From an uncultured Nitrososphaerales archaeon (GTDB lineage Archaea; Thermoproteota; Nitrososphaeria; Nitrososphaerales; Nitrosocaldaceae), in the NCBI GenBank assembly GCA_938030895.1, contig CALHIV010000001.1, positions 1 to 50,010 on the forward strand: a stretch of 50,010 bases of DNA, written 5' to 3'. Under the pieces are notes generated by a model. That model was not told where the DNA came from, did not search any database, and saw only the letters and a program-made list of their open reading frames with translations. This document shows, piece after piece, positions 49,554 through 50,010 of this stretch. The position numbers and the translations under genes were made by a program. Every line of letters starts with the position of its first letter. Within the stretch, counting starts at the first letter, position 1.

Positions 49554-50010
49554 TTCCACCTCAGCCTTGAAGGCATCATTGAGGGCTTTCGCCGCCAACG
49601 GTAAAGGACGGCACATCGGGAGTTTTGCTTCTGCTTCTGCTTCTGCTTCTGCTTTTACAGCTATGTTCCAAGCAGCAACTAAATGTCTATCCGCTTGGAA
49701 GCTGCATCTACACTTAAAGATATGCCCATTCGGCTTACTCAATTCGCCACATATCGGGCATATCCTGGAAGTATTCTTTGCATCAACAATCTCTGGTTTG
49801 AAACCTTTCTCTATTGCTTTATAGAGGATGTAGAATTGGATCTTTCTAAATGGTAGGCTGTGAAGCCTCCTATTCATCTTCTTTCCATAACGGATCCTCT
49901 TTCTAATATAGCTTAGATTCTCCATGATAGGTTTAACACTCTCTTCTACTACAATTCTGGCTATAATCTTTGATGCTTTATGAAGCATATTGTTGATTCT
50001 CTGTCTCTCT
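49533..50010 (-). mobile_element. tnpB: TnpB-type (IS200/IS605 family) gene, 3' part only
   Basis: The frame enters from the right edge (RQRINNMLHKASKIIARIVV) and runs to the stop at 49533, about 158 codons. It has the C-terminal RuvC and zinc-finger parts of TnpB, an RNA-guided nuclease: IVDAKNTSRICPICGELSKP, then CRCSFQADRH with the third RuvC aspartate. The second cysteine pair is C-x-C instead of the usual C-x2-C, and NxA-rich ADRHLVAAWNIA follows. The tail has an (Glu-Ala)n run from a TTCTGC microsatellite. No tnpA is in view. Whether it is active cannot be judged from the fragment. Confidence 0.88.

Noticed and set aside
1-50010. CRISPR array, cas or other named defence system
   Set aside because: No regular spaced repeats with unique spacers and no cas-like genes were seen; tandem repeats here are short and without spacers.

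Overview
The window looks like chromosome from a member of the Nitrososphaerota (Thaumarchaeota). Archaeal markers seen directly are TFB, ribosomal protein S8e, SRP19, Gar1, class II tRNA-Leu genes with introns, and TATA-box promoters placed about 22-30 bases before start codons (leaderless mRNAs). ScpA/ScpB, a cupredoxin beside a Rieske/cytochrome b pair, a protein ending in a PEF-type sorting signal, and very heavy use of AGG/AGA and ATA codons fit ammonia-oxidising archaea, possibly the thermophilic Nitrosocaldus branch. That placement is inference: no amo gene or rRNA is present.

Layout. 0-16 kb is a cell-envelope and energy region: the start of a secreted protein, a giant membrane-anchored subtilisin-like protease, a Tat-targeted Rieske protein with cytochrome b, a secreted protein of unknown role, a membrane-anchored cupredoxin, the TldD/TldE protease pair, a PEF-tailed surface protein and a DedA-type membrane protein. 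16-22 kb carries an alcohol dehydrogenase, a small membrane protein, ScpA-ScpB, then S8e, SRP19, Gar1 and TFB. Three stand-alone Lrp-type RAM-domain proteins are scattered through the window.

22-39 kb is a cofactor region. sufC stands alone, followed by a HemQ-like gene with a DUF1802 gene and an aldo/keto reductase. Next come a fused siroheme decarboxylase (AhbA-AhbB) and, divergent from it, a run of tetrapyrrole genes (precorrin-2 dehydrogenase, hemA, hemB, hemL, hemC, uroporphyrinogen-III methyltransferase, hemD). Directly after is the iron-sulfur operon sufB-sufD-Rieske ferredoxin-sufS-sufU. Together these would make heme through siroheme, and the Fe-S clusters that the Rieske proteins, aconitase and radical enzymes need.

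39-50 kb holds phosphoglycerate kinase, a PAP2 phosphatase, small regulators, a PAC2 protein, an OB-fold protein and three tRNA genes. The two tRNA-Leu genes face each other around an aminotransferase and the wreck of an HOD-like (quinolone 2,4-dioxygenase fold) gene. The window ends with aconitase and the 3' part of a TnpB-type transposon gene.

Most distinctive: a tRNA-Leu(UAA) with an apparent D-arm intron as well as an anticodon-loop intron; the HOD-like pseudogene with a three-copy operator-like repeat at its promoter; a heme pathway combining fused AhbA-AhbB with a HemQ-like protein; and a Rieske ferredoxin inside the suf operon.
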